This document shows, piece after piece, positions 19,603-27,663 of a DNA stretch of 64,000 nt (position 1 is its first letter; the number at the start of each line of letters is the position of its first letter). The stretch is from Acinetobacter sp. ANC 4173 (GTDB taxonomy: Bacteria; Pseudomonadota; Gammaproteobacteria; Pseudomonadales; Moraxellaceae). The stretch spans positions 248,001 through 312,000 of the forward strand of contig NZ_SJOF01000002.1 of NCBI RefSeq assembly GCF_004331255.1, read 5' to 3'. The position numbers and the translations under genes were made by a program. The notes under the pieces were generated by a model. That model searched no databases and had not been told where the DNA came from. It was given only the letters and a program-made list of their open reading frames with translations.

Positions 19603-20343
19603 ATGAAACAACTACTCTTAGTCACAGCTATTTCATTTTCAAGCTTAGCTTATGCTGACAATGGCTTCTATACATCACTTAAAGCGGGCATCAGCGATAC
19701 AAAATTTGACAATAGCGAAGATCAACTCTCTGATTCTAATATCACACAAACTTTACATTATGATGATGCTGACGAAACCGTCTATCCAAATATCTCTGCT
19801 GCTATCGGTTTTGATTTCAGCAAAATCAGCAACGTAAATGCCCGTGCTGAATTGGAATACACATACAAAGACAACGTTAAATTTAGCCCAGAGTTAAACA
19901 AAGTTTCATTCCAATCAGGTGATATCAGCGATAGCATAGATGTACCTAATGGAACCCCTGGTTTCTTTGTCAATGAGCTTCGTACTCAGTCGTTGATGTT
20001 CAATGCTTACTATGACTTTAAAAATAAATCTAAATTTACACCATACTTAAGCGTGGGTGCGGGTGTAACTCGTATTAAGAATGAGCAAGACTTAAACCCT
20101 GTTTATAATTTTGGAGAAGACTTAGGACTAACGGATACAAGCAACAGTTTCACTTGGTCAGCGGGTGCTGGCGTAGCATATAAAGTAACTGAAAATGTTG
20201 CTCTTGATTTAGCTTACCGATATGTAGATGCTGGCGAAATCGAATTCAATAACAGCAGTGTTGATCTAGGTAATTTTAACTTAAAGAGTACAGCTGACCT
20301 AACTTCACATGACTATTCATTAGGTATTCGTTACAACTTCTAA
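19603..20343 (+). CDS. Outer-membrane beta-barrel protein
   Basis: 246 aa. The signal peptide MKQLLLVTAISFSSLAYA is followed by a barrel of alternating strands ending in DYSLGIRYNF, with the terminal Phe used for BAM insertion. GAGVAYKVTENVALDLAYRYVDAG is typical of OmpW/opacity-type (Opa, OMP_b-brl) eight-stranded barrels. GGAG precedes the ATG by seven bases. Monocistronic, with a terminator just after. The specific role (adhesion, small-molecule uptake) is unknown. Confidence 0.85.
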   Translation: MKQLLLVTAISFSSLAYADNGFYTSLKAGISDTKFDNSEDQLSDSNITQTLHYDDADETVYPNISAAIGFDFSKISNVNARAELEYTYKDNVKFSPELNKVSFQSGDISDSIDVPNGTPGFFVNELRTQSLMFNAYYDFKNKSKFTPYLSVGAGVTRIKNEQDLNPVYNFGEDLGLTDTSNSFTWSAGAGVAYKVTENVALDLAYRYVDAGEIEFNNSSVDLGNFNLKSTADLTSHDYSLGIRYNF

Positions 20344-20362
20344 GAGTTCGTAACAACTGAAG

Positions 20363-20390
20363 GGGGATAATTTATTATCCCCTTTTCTTT
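20363..20390 (+). terminator. Terminator of the beta-barrel gene
   Basis: GGGGATAA pairs with TTATCCCC and is followed by TTTTCTTTT. Confidence 0.85.
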
Positions 20391-20406
20391 TGGGAAAAAT
20401 AAAAGG

Positions 20407-20441
20407 AAACCATGACAGTGCGCTGAACCCTATCATGGTTT
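20407..20441. repeat. Hairpin-forming inverted repeat
   Basis: AAACCATGA (20407-20415) and TCATGGTTT (20433-20441) form a 9-bp stem around a 17-nt loop at the border between the beta-barrel gene and the phage relic. Confidence 0.4.
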
Positions 20442-20518
20442 CAAATAAGATATTAATGCGTATAAGAAAAGTTCAAGCATTTCGTATAAGGTGTAGCTAG
20501 AGAGCAAGTTTACTGTGA

Positions 20519-21508
20519 CTACTCACCATTCAAACTTTTCACAGCCTCAATACTTGTCTTAAATCCAACCAATTTATCAATGCTGTGTGTGGCTTGCTCA
20601 ATAATCCAATCTCCAGCAATCCCCTCGCGAAATCCCACAAGTGTGAGCGGCTTCTCGGCCGAAATTTCAGGATTCCCTGGTAAATTTAAACTTAACCGCT
20701 CTTCACCACGGCGCGATTGATCTAAAGATGCTTGAGCAGCTGATTGCGCGCTTTTAGCATCCTGATAGATGTGCCTGAGTCTTTTGACTGGCTCCCCGTC
20801 ACCAACTTTCACCTCATGCTTTTTGGCGCCCTTTTTATCATGCCAATATGCGATCGCGGTCCCGACACTATCACTTGTACTGGACGTCATTTCCCAATCA
20901 CTCACCTGCTGTTTCGCTAAAGTTAAACTTGGTAATTCAATTTCACCGCGCTTTACGAATAGTAACTTTCCACCTGCAGGCTTACACACCACATCATATC
21001 TTTTGGCGATACGCATTATAAAGTTTATATCCGACTCATCAGACTGGTCAAAATGAGGAAGCTTCAAGGACGACACTGAATTACTCACAATAGGCTCTAG
21101 AGCATGTTCTCTTGCGATCTTAGTCACGACAGCAGAGATAGTCGTACCTTTTGGCCATGAACGTGTTTTTTGCGAGGACAATGAAGTCATTCCGCTTTTA
21201 CTGGTCAATTGTGGCAGCGCACGGCCACGAATCACCATTTTTTCAGGTGGACCAGATAACGATATTTCACTAACAATAAATAACCCCATAGCCGTCATGT
21301 CATAGTCATAGCCCATAGAGATTCTTAATTCAGCACCTTTTTTAGGTAACTCAATCGGCTTGATCGGATCATCTATAAGCGAAATCTCACAGGTATCTGA
21401 CTCATAGCCTGTTCCATCTGTAATTGAGATCGACTCATACAGGTCTGCAATCAATGTTGTGATATCTGCACCATTCGCAATCACAGAAAAGCATGGTATT
21501 AATCCCAT
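20519..21508 (-). CDS. Phage tail protein gpD (late control protein D) of a relic P2-like prophage
   Basis: 329 aa, a contractile-tail hub/baseplate protein of the GPD family. It begins MGLIPCFSVIANGADITTLI. ESDTCEISLIDD, GAELRISMGYDYDM and FDQSDESDINFIMRIAKRYD are conserved blocks; DWIIEQATHSIDKLVGFKT is near the end. The frame is intact, but the neighbouring tail genes are broken, so it is stranded. It differs clearly from the gpD of the large prophage at 50654, so it comes from another phage. Confidence 0.88.
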   Translation of the reverse strand: MGLIPCFSVIANGADITTLIADLYESISITDGTGYESDTCEISLIDDPIKPIELPKKGAELRISMGYDYDMTAMGLFIVSEISLSGPPEKMVIRGRALPQLTSKSGMTSLSSQKTRSWPKGTTISAVVTKIAREHALEPIVSNSVSSLKLPHFDQSDESDINFIMRIAKRYDVVCKPAGGKLLFVKRGEIELPSLTLAKQQVSDWEMTSSTSDSVGTAIAYWHDKKGAKKHEVKVGDGEPVKRLRHIYQDAKSAQSAAQASLDQSRRGEERLSLNLPGNPEISAEKPLTLVGFREGIAGDWIIEQATHSIDKLVGFKTSIEAVKSLNGE

Positions 21509-21839
21509 AGTTTCACCATGCGCGTTTCAGTGCGCTGTTTTACTTCGGCTAACGTCGCAGCCTCTGTTTCGCCTTCTTCAATGCGGACTATAACCAACAC
21601 GGCGCCAATTTGATCAAAAATAGAATCAATGGCTTGAGGTAAAGTACCAGTCTCGCCCAGTTTGGCTGCCTCAAGTCGAGAGCCTGCAATCAGTACAGGT
21701 TTATTTAAGAGAAAAATAGAGGATCAGCATGTGGAGCCGACCCAATGATTCCAATGGTCGAACTTCGCACTGTAGTAATGGGGCGCGAACCATCATCTAC
21801 CGTGACGTTTTGAATCCCATGTAAAAAAATATCGCTCAT
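21499..21839 (-). pseudogene. Fused remnants of tail sheath gpFI (N-terminus) and tail protein gpX (C-terminus)
   Basis: From ATG 21839, MSDIFLHGIQNVTVDDGSRP, then ITTVRSSTIGIIGSAPHADP, matches the start of the sheath gene. A +1 frameshift near 21725 leads on to LNKPVLIAGSRLEAAKLGET and IGAVLVIVRIEEGE. The frame then jumps to KQRTETRMVKLWD-stop, the usual end of gpX. The deletion removed most of FI and everything between FI and X. The gpD start overlaps the X stop. Confidence 0.75.
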
Positions 21840-21915
21840 GCACCGCAATCTCAGTTTAAGATTTTGGTTCATTTTTACGATTTAATCAGCAGTTTTCATT
21901 ATTCACTATTGCGAA

Positions 21916-23409
21916 TTACTTGAAATCATAATCCTTGAAAACTTCATAAAAAGCTCTTTTCTTCAATTTTTCAGTATTGGTGATATGCGGATTGGTTGCA
22001 TTCTTTTCTGTTGCAAACATTCCTCGTGGAACTCCTGCACTTTCAACAATGCGTCTAGCGATAGGTCTATTATAATTACCCTTTATTGAATAAGGTTTCA
22101 TATCACTTAAGAAATTTAATCTATAAATGCTTATTGGGAAAATAGCGCCAATAGTCGGAACAGGGATATGAGCAAATCCTTTCTTGAGTCGATACTCAGT
22201 CAAACTTTTCCCATATAAAACCCTAACAGGAATACCATTTGGTGGTTGACTAGTAGCCCCCCAAATAGTATCTCCTAGTGCACCAGTAAATATGATTTTA
22301 TCATCTAAGTGTTTATCAAAAGACAAAAATACTGAATCATCTCCTAAGCCTTGCGTAGCAAAAAAATCATTAGAAAGTTCTGCTAAATCTGTTGAATATT
22401 CAATATCACCCAAATTCTGAATACTTGAGCCTACTGGATGCTCACATGAGATACAATTAATCCCTAGTTTTTCAGCGATTTCGAGCCCAGAGTCATTTAG
22501 ACCATTTACTTCAACATTTATTGTTGCGCAGTCAAAATCTGCAACATCTTTTAATAAACATGTCACTGCTGGACTATCGTACCCCTTGCTTAGCGTTGAA
22601 AAATTTTTCAACTGTTTGACTCTATTCTGACTCTCCCCATTCTTAATTAAAGAACTTAATGTATCTTCTAAAAAGTTCTTGTAGGATTCAAAATTTGCAT
22701 AATTTTTTTCATGTAATCTTGATTCTAATTCAACACCTGTAGGAGATATAGAAAAATTATGATAGTACAGTGCAAACAAGTTAAAGCTATCGTGCTCATA
22801 AATTAAAGGCTCAAAACCAAACACGCCCAATTTAGTTTGTTTGTCATTATTTTTTCTAATATCTTCAAAAATTTCATCTTCATTTTTGATGTCATTTTTA
22901 AAAAACGATAAACAATATGCTAGTGAATTTGAAATTATTACCTCATTCACTACTTTATTCTTTATTAAAAAAATACACTCGTACATATGAGATGGAGGCG
23001 TGATTATGAGTTTTTTATTCTCTACAGTTAGACCCGATCCAAAAATATGCTCAGAATTTACGTAATCAAAATTATTAAACTCTCCCTGCCAAACACCCTC
23101 TACAATTCCTTTGGAATGACAAACAACACCTGAACCATAATTAATATTAATACTCGATTCTGCTATTTTCACACACCAAGCTAATTTAGGTATATTACGA
23201 TTCAAAATCAAACTTACGTCTGCAAAACTCTCGCCACTTACTTTAATTTCACTTAAAATTTTATTAATTTTTTTTTGGTTTTCTTCCCAGTTTAAGTGAA
23301 TCTTTTTATTATTAGATTTCACGTAATTCATATTTGATAAAAGTATGTATTTAAAAAAAAGATTTTGAATACTAAGTTTTCGTTTTCTAAAAGAACGTAA
23401 AATTTTCAT
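21916..23409 (-). CDS. Asparagine-synthase-like PP-loop protein, phage cargo gene
   Basis: 497 aa (471 if it starts at Met27). Residues 274-279, SKGYDS, resemble the SGGxDS ATP-binding PP-loop of N-type ATP pyrophosphatases; the first Gly is replaced by Lys. FTGALGDTIWGATS resembles the GEGGDE region of asparagine synthases, and RRIVESAGVPRGMFATEKN also fits. No N-terminal amidotransferase cysteine is seen. The product is unknown. The gene is more A+T-rich than its phage neighbours and sits between the fibre-assembly and sheath remnants, a classic place for lysogenic-conversion genes. Confidence 0.6.
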   Translation of the reverse strand: MKILRSFRKRKLSIQNLFFKYILLSNMNYVKSNNKKIHLNWEENQKKINKILSEIKVSGESFADVSLILNRNIPKLAWCVKIAESSININYGSGVVCHSKGIVEGVWQGEFNNFDYVNSEHIFGSGLTVENKKLIITPPSHMYECIFLIKNKVVNEVIISNSLAYCLSFFKNDIKNEDEIFEDIRKNNDKQTKLGVFGFEPLIYEHDSFNLFALYYHNFSISPTGVELESRLHEKNYANFESYKNFLEDTLSSLIKNGESQNRVKQLKNFSTLSKGYDSPAVTCLLKDVADFDCATINVEVNGLNDSGLEIAEKLGINCISCEHPVGSSIQNLGDIEYSTDLAELSNDFFATQGLGDDSVFLSFDKHLDDKIIFTGALGDTIWGATSQPPNGIPVRVLYGKSLTEYRLKKGFAHIPVPTIGAIFPISIYRLNFLSDMKPYSIKGNYNRPIARRIVESAGVPRGMFATEKNATNPHITNTEKLKKRAFYEVFKDYDFK

Positions 23410-23488
23410 AGAAAAATAAATAAGATAACTGGTTGAAATTATTTTATCATAAATAAAATACGCTCTTGAAACTTACAAAATTTTAATT

Positions 23489-23857
23489 CTATAGAGCCAA
23501 GGCATACTCCCAAAGCTCATCAAGCTTTTCATCACTTAAACCAAGAACAGTTTGCATAGCAATCATGCTGTCATCTGTACGCACAAAATTAGTCGCTTCT
23601 TTAAAACCTAGGAGTGCGAGTTCACGGCTAAATTCATCTTCGTTTGTTTGAATTTGGGCTTCAATATCACCTGCTTTAAATCCATTTTCTAACAGACAAC
23701 GCAAGAATTGGTAGCGCGTGAGGCTTGGATATTGAGAGCGGTTATAGGCAAGCTTTTCATCTTCTGTACGAAGGTCTATCCATTCAGTACCATTCCATTC
23801 TGTGTGAAATTGAGATGGTTTTGGGGTTTCATGCATTAAAATTTCATCATTAGTCAT
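23489..23857 (-). CDS. Tail-fibre assembly (gpG-like) protein of the relic prophage
   Basis: 122 aa, homologous to the gpG-position protein at 44758-45252: QFHTEWNGTEWIDLRTEDE against QFHTWNGTDWIDHRTTEE, and LTRYQFLRCLLENGFKAGDI against LTRYQFFRALLESGYKSADI. The N-terminal third is missing. The gene starts exactly where integrase sequence begins on the other strand, so a deletion joined the two. Confidence 0.75.
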   Translation of the reverse strand: MTNDEILMHETPKPSQFHTEWNGTEWIDLRTEDEKLAYNRSQYPSLTRYQFLRCLLENGFKAGDIEAQIQTNEDEFSRELALLGFKEATNFVRTDDSMIAMQTVLGLSDEKLDELWEYALAL

Positions 23858-24144
23858 TAACCGAGCAAATCCGTAATGCGAAACTACATCCTTTTGCAGT
23901 AACGGAAGATCATATTACCAAGCAGTTTAAGAAGTATCGGGACTTGTCTGGAGCGTATGATCATTTGGAACCAAACCAACGACCATCGCTACATGACTTA
24001 CGCGCTTTGGGTATTTATAACATTACACAGAAGTATGGGAAGAAGTACGCACAAGCACTGGTTGGACATGCAACTGTGAAGATGACCGACCACTATTTAG
24101 AAGGACATGAAGCGCCTAAACCAGAGCGGATTAGCTATCGTTAG
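23858..24144 (+). pseudogene. C-terminal fragment of a tyrosine integrase
   Basis: About 95 codons. EQIRNAKLHPFAVTEDHITK, then SLHDLRALGIYNI (Arg box H-x-x-R), ALVGHATVKMTDHY (His and the nucleophilic Tyr) and LEGHEAPKPERISYR. The N-terminal arm-binding domain and the first catalytic Arg are lost. The C-terminus points toward the tRNA-Val fragment at 25444, as an integrase next to its attachment site would. Confidence 0.8.
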
Positions 24145-24212
24145 TCATACCAATAAAGCTGATGCTTTCATTACATGGATCATCAGCTTTGGTACATTTA
24201 ACCCAATTTAAA

Positions 24213-24240
24213 AATTTGTATAATCGCCATTATGTTAAAT
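24213..24240 (+). other. Xer recombination (pdif-like) site 1
   Basis: AATTTGTATAA, a 6-bp spacer (TCGCCA) and TTATGTTAAAT. The right arm is a perfect XerD site; the left arm has two changes from the Acinetobacter pdif XerC arm ATTTCGTATAA. It overlaps the stop codon of the 174-aa gene. Confidence 0.75.
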
Positions 24241-24759
24241 GGGATCAAATAGGTTGAAAATTCTTTTACCAGGGTAATCGTTCAAGTACTTATATCGGCT
24301 ATGTCTATAATATTCGTTCCAATAACTTACCATTCTTTGATAGGTTAGATTTGTAAGCTCATGATTATTACTTATAAATTCAATAAAAAATTCTTTATTT
24401 TTTTCAATAAATGGATATATATCATTGATGATTTCTACGACATATTCGCCAACTAACAAAAATACATAAGGGATCATAAAGTCTTGAAATTCGATTTCTA
24501 TAAGTTTTTTAACCATTTCTTGACGGATATAACCATCAGAGTGTCTAGAATAAAGACAGTAAATTATCGAAAGCTCTTGAGTGGATAAACTATTAAGCTT
24601 TGAAAAATTAGGAAGATCATTATAAATTCTATACGGAATTTCTAAAATATCTCCATTCAAGCAGACCATTCTTTGCCCTGCTACATTGATGTCAATTAAT
24701 AAAATTTTAATAGCTTCTATTTGCTGAATAGGAAAAGCTTGTTCTAATATATTTTTCAT
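24235..24759 (-). CDS. Hypothetical protein inside a pdif-like module
   Basis: 174 aa, mostly helical and soluble, with a few hydrophobic stretches (FMIPYVFLLVGEYVVEIIND) but no clear span. Not recognised. It lies exactly between two oppositely oriented Xer sites, the arrangement of mobile dif modules on Acinetobacter plasmids. The stop codon is inside site 1, and the start is 57 bp from site 2. Confidence 0.65.
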   Translation of the reverse strand: MKNILEQAFPIQQIEAIKILLIDINVAGQRMVCLNGDILEIPYRIYNDLPNFSKLNSLSTQELSIIYCLYSRHSDGYIRQEMVKKLIEIEFQDFMIPYVFLLVGEYVVEIINDIYPFIEKNKEFFIEFISNNHELTNLTYQRMVSYWNEYYRHSRYKYLNDYPGKRIFNLFDPI

Positions 24760-24815
24760 TGCTTTTAATGAAGTAAAAAACCTTTAGCAATCTACTAATT
24801 TTTTAATATTTCTAC

Positions 24816-24843
24816 AATTAACATAATGCACGTTATACGAAAT
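24816..24843 (-). other. Xer recombination (pdif-like) site 2, inverted
   Basis: Read on the minus strand: ATTTCGTATAA (perfect XerC arm), spacer CGTGCA, TTATGTTAATT (one change from the XerD arm). Orientation is opposite to sites 1 and 3. Confidence 0.8.
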
Positions 24844-24888
24844 TTTAAAATTTGAGTCTCAAGCTACTATTTTTACTGTATTTTTTAA

Positions 24889-24916
24889 ATTTCGTATAAC
24901 CACCATTATGTTAAAG
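24889..24916 (+). other. Xer recombination (pdif-like) site 3
   Basis: ATTTCGTATAA (perfect), spacer CCACCA, TTATGTTAAAG (last base changed). It is 45 bp from site 2 and 50 bp before the next gene. Confidence 0.8.
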
Positions 24917-24965
24917 TGACCGAAATTCTTTAATAATAAAGAACCATCTTTAATATGATTAAGTT

Positions 24966-25259
24966 ATGAATGAAGATCTATTAACACTTAGGTTAGCAGT
25001 ACAAAATGCTTTACTTGGCTATACAACGCATGAATTAAGAGCTGTATATGTAAAGATATCTAATAAAATAATTTATTTAACAATGATTTTTGATGGTGAA
25101 ATTTCAGAGTATTGGAGTGAAATAGCTCCTGAAATAGGAACTGAAATTATCTCTCATTTTTCTAATCACAGTATTCATGAAAATTTTATGAGAAAAGATT
25201 ATCCTGAAAAATTAAATTTTCCAGATTTCATCTGTGTATATAAAAGATATGAGAAATAG
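24966..25259 (+). CDS. Hypothetical protein next to Xer site 3
   Basis: 97 aa, soluble: MNEDLLTLRLAVQNALLGYT, then FDGEISEYWSEIAPEIGTEI. Not recognised. It could be a second cargo gene carried by Xer sites, but no fourth site was found downstream to close the module. Confidence 0.55.
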   Translation: MNEDLLTLRLAVQNALLGYTTHELRAVYVKISNKIIYLTMIFDGEISEYWSEIAPEIGTEIISHFSNHSIHENFMRKDYPEKLNFPDFICVYKRYEK

Positions 25260-25393
25260 GGTTCTGTATCATTAAGAATAGATGTCCAAGTAGTTATTTC
25301 TTTAGCTACCGTTAGTCATCGTTTTTAAATTTAAATAGGCGAGTTTTCCACATTGGGGAATTACGCCATTCCCCGAAAGTTCCCCGAAAACAA

Positions 25394-25418
25394 AAAGCCC
25401 ACTTTTGAAGTGGGCTTT
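25394..25418. terminator. Terminator beside the tRNA-Val fragment
   Basis: AAAGCCCACTT pairs perfectly with AAGTGGGCTTT (3-nt loop). On the minus strand it is followed by TTGTTTTC and lies 26 bp after the tRNA 3' end, so it looks like the original tRNA terminator. Confidence 0.75.
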
Positions 25419-25443
25419 AAGTTGCTGAATTAACAGCTATATT

Positions 25444-25488
25444 TGGTAGGCATATCCAGACTCGAACTGGAGACCTCTACGATGTCAA
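25444..25488 (-). tRNA. tRNA-Val(GAC) 3' half, attachment-site fragment
   Basis: On the minus strand the segment reads anticodon loop TTGACAT, stem CGTAG, variable AGGTC, T-arm TCCAG-TTCGAGT-CTGGA, acceptor TATGCCT, then A73 and CCA. The loop matches tRNA-Val(GAC), and A73 is right for valine. The 5' half is absent: the base before the loop does not continue the anticodon stem. This is the usual scar (attL or attR) left by tyrosine-integrase elements in a tRNA gene. The intact gene should lie beyond the right edge. Confidence 0.7.
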
Positions 25489-26193
25489 ATTCAGCGCATC
25501 TTATTTAAAAATAATGGCTTATATCAGGCTGGGGAAAATTTGGGGAATTTTCACGATATATAGACAATGAAATAAAGTCCCATAAATGATGATTGATCAT
25601 TTAAAATACAATTTTAGGCGAATCTTAAAATAATTCTCAACTTTTGGGTATGGTTCAAAAGCTGTAACTAGAGTAACGATTTTTAAAATTAGTACTTAAT
25701 ATATTGAAATTAATATAAATATTACCCCTAGAGATACTGTAACGATTGCGTGACGATTCTGTAACGAGTTACGGTGTTTTACTGTAACCCTCGGTTTCAA
25801 AATATATTATTTATTATCAATAATTTACTTAATTTTTAAGGCTTGGGGTTTCGCTGGGTTACGCACCTTGAGTAACCGTGTAAGTCATTGTTTATAAATT
25901 AATAAAATCTTGAATTTAGCGTTTTTTTGAAGGGGTTACAGAATTCGGGAAAGTCGTTTTGACCCTTGAATTCCCCTACTTTTCCCTTGCTGTCTTATGG
26001 TCAGTTTTTCTTAGGTGCAGGGTTTTGCAGATTTGTCGGGATTTTTGCAGAACTGCCCTTTCCCCTGTTTTTTGTATGCCAAGCCCAGTCTATATAAGGC
26101 GTTGAGGGTGGCTTTTTGTCCTGAAATTTTAAAGTGATTCCGAGACAAAAAGCCCGCAGGTGACGTGGGGGGTCAACCGCCCGCGTGAATCCT
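25489..26193. other. Gene-free left end of the prophage, with GGGGAA and GTAACG repeats
   Basis: No gene is supported. TGGGGAA-type motifs occur on both sides of the tRNA fragment (about 25356-25388 and 25529-25548), as integrase arm sites might. Between 25661 and 25790 the motif (T)GTAACGA(T/G)T or a close variant recurs: TAACGATT at 25674, TGTAACGATT at 25739, TGACGATT at 25751, TGTAACGAGT at 25760 and TGTAAC at 25783. A GGTTAC/GTAACC hairpin spans 25857-25877. The remainder looks unstructured. Confidence 0.5.
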
Positions 26194-26217
26194 GAATGTG
26201 CAGGTGGCTGCACATTC
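26194..26217 (-). terminator. Hairpin after the left Rha operon
   Basis: GAATGTGCAG pairs perfectly with CTGCACATTC around GTGG, 16 bp beyond the stop of the 71-aa gene. There is no T-run. Confidence 0.5.
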
Positions 26218-26232
26218 TTAGGATGGTTTTGT

Positions 26233-26448
26233 TTATGGTTTTGCTGCGATTTGCTGTTGGATCTCGTGGACTTGGAGGTGAAGGCTGCACATGATGGCAT
26301 TAAACTCGTCACTTGGTATGCCATCGTCATAGTGCATGCGGGACATGGCGGAGATAAACAGCTCTAGCTTTTCTATGGAGTCGCCTACAGTTTCCAGTAG
26401 GTCTTCTAGGTCTGCTGGTGGGTTGCCTACTTTAAGATGTGGAATCAT
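26233..26448 (-). CDS. 71-aa phage protein (left copy)
   Basis: A small acidic helical protein. ENLLETVGD-like pattern: EDLLETVGDSIEKLELFISAM, then GIPSDEFNAIMCSLHLQVHEIQ. A paralogue of equal length is at 58791 (EQILEEIQYPLENLEHFLYAM ... DEEFTAIINTLHYQVLQI). Both follow a Rha-type gene; here the start overlaps the rha stop by 4 bp. Function unknown, probably co-translated with Rha. Confidence 0.7.
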   Translation of the reverse strand: MIPHLKVGNPPADLEDLLETVGDSIEKLELFISAMSRMHYDDGIPSDEFNAIMCSLHLQVHEIQQQIAAKP

Positions 26449-27252
26449 GCTGCACCTCCCAACTGTACTGCGGTTTGCTTGAAGACTATGCAGCGATGGG
26501 TTTTATCATCTATCACGCTACGCACGGCATACCCATGCTGTATGTAATGCGGGTATGGATAGGTACTGGCTGCAAGTTCTTGTATGAGTGCTTTGCTGTC
26601 TGGTAGTCCGTGAATGGCTGCGCAGACTTGTGGTAGGTTCAATGCAATGTGGTCTGGCTTGTGACTATGGTTGAGTAGATGCAGACCGTACTTGTGGATG
26701 GCTTCCCAAAAGTGTTGCAGGACTGCATTATTCCGTGCAACCACTGGGACGACTGCATGTATAGACAGTATGGTTTTGTGCAGTCGGTTGCTAAACCATG
26801 TGACTTCGACTTGGTCGAGTATGCCTTCTGCATTGGTGATGAGTTGGTTTATGGTGAGTTCTGGACTACCTGAGTTTAGGCGTACTTTTGTGCCGACTTG
26901 TATGCCCTGCTGCTCGATGAGTTGTTGGTTTTGGAGTAGTGTTGCCATGGCATTAAAGGCATTGATGAATGCGATTTTGATTTGCGCGGCTTTCTCTCCA
27001 GTAAAGCCCATAACCAAGAACATCCAACCGTCTTTGGTCATTTCGTACATCGGACGAGGTTTACCTTGTTCATCGATGTAATTAGCCAGCTCAAAATTGA
27101 GCGCGCTAAAAGATTTTGCGCAATCTAAAGTTTCAATTGCACGTAAAACATTGGTATGTCTTTTACCAAATGCTTTAGCAACTTTAAGGCTATCGGTTTT
27201 GATTTGTTGGTCTTGAATAAAGACAGCTTGGCTTAGGTCGAGTGCATTCATT
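26445..27252 (-). CDS. Rha-family phage regulatory/antirepressor protein (left copy)
   Basis: 268 aa from the ATG at 27252. The Rha domain spans about residues 8-105: SLKVAKAFGKRHTNVLRAIE, MYEMTKDGWMFLVMGFTGEK and KIAFINAFNAMATLLQ. The C-terminal half carries a second conserved region shared with the copy at 57844 (VNQL/LNQL...NSGSPELTINQLITNAEGI). Rha proteins interfere with phage growth or repression. A C4-like leader RNA lies upstream, so the model is P1-type antisense control of an antirepressor. Confidence 0.82.
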
Positions 27253-27404
27253 TTGCACCGCCTTTCACCCAACGGATGATACGTACTTTTAAACTAAGTT
27301 TTTGCGCAAAGTCTGGAGAGGTTAAACGTTGGAAACAGATTTCATTTAGGCATACTGGTGCCTGAGTATTATTCTTCATAAGAAAACCCTTTTGTATCAG
27401 TGTT

Positions 27405-27500
27405 TTCTGCTACCCCACGCCAATAGGGTGGCAGACTGAATGAAGTTGGCGTACCGCTACAAAAGGAAACGGTGGACAAAGTCCCATCATCCAGCCTGCC
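27405..27500 (-). ncRNA. C4-like antisense leader RNA (left copy)
   Basis: On the minus strand: GGCAGGCTGGATGA, a CCGTTTCC...GCGG stem region, ACGCCAA (27446-27452), the conserved CAGTCTGCCACC (27427-27438) and then TTGGCGT (27417-27423), which is complementary to ACGCCAA. The same skeleton recurs at 57530-57632. C4 RNAs of phages P1/P7 lie upstream of antirepressor genes and base-pair with their own mRNA. Recognised from memory, not by a covariance search. Confidence 0.6.
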
Positions 27501-27523
27501 ATAACAAAGTCATGACTGACCTT

Positions 27524-27560
27524 CAGACAAAAAAATACCGCTTTAGCAGCGGTTTGTCTG
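27524..27560. terminator. Bulged hairpin between the C4-like leader and the membrane module
   Basis: CAGACAAA (27524-27531) pairs with TTTGTCTG, and CCGCT with AGCGG, with a 6-nt A-rich bulge on one side. It lies between two divergent transcription units. Confidence 0.45.
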
Positions 27561-27610
27561 CCTTTTGTATATTCGAGACGCCAATCTCGACCACGATGTA
27601 GGTGGTTTTT

Positions 27611-27632
27611 TTAGAGTAGCTTAGATACTATA
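27611..27632 (-). promoter_or_regulatory. Putative phage operator, left membrane operon
   Basis: The minus strand reads TATAGTATCTAAGCTAC and TCTAA. It is identical over 22 bp to 57394-57415, in inverted orientation. It lies 31 bp before the 352-aa membrane protein gene. Confidence 0.6.
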
Positions 27633-27663
27633 CGCGGGTCAAGACTTTATAAAAATTTTCGCT

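Noticed and set aside
24213..24240. Site 1 as the chromosomal dif
   Set aside because: It has two mismatches in the XerC arm and lies with two other sites around a cargo gene, so a pdif-like module fits better. GC skew outside this window would be needed to decide.
26001..26330. Minus-strand open frame of 109 codons
   Set aside because: It overlaps the 71-aa gene in another frame, has no ribosome site, and has a composition unlike its neighbours; taken as a shadow.
27293..27379. 29-codon frame (MKNNTQAPVCLNEICFQRLT...) between the left C4-like RNA and rha
   Set aside because: It stops early; a longer product would need a frameshift. The position matches the 64-aa gene on the right side, but support is too weak for a gene call.
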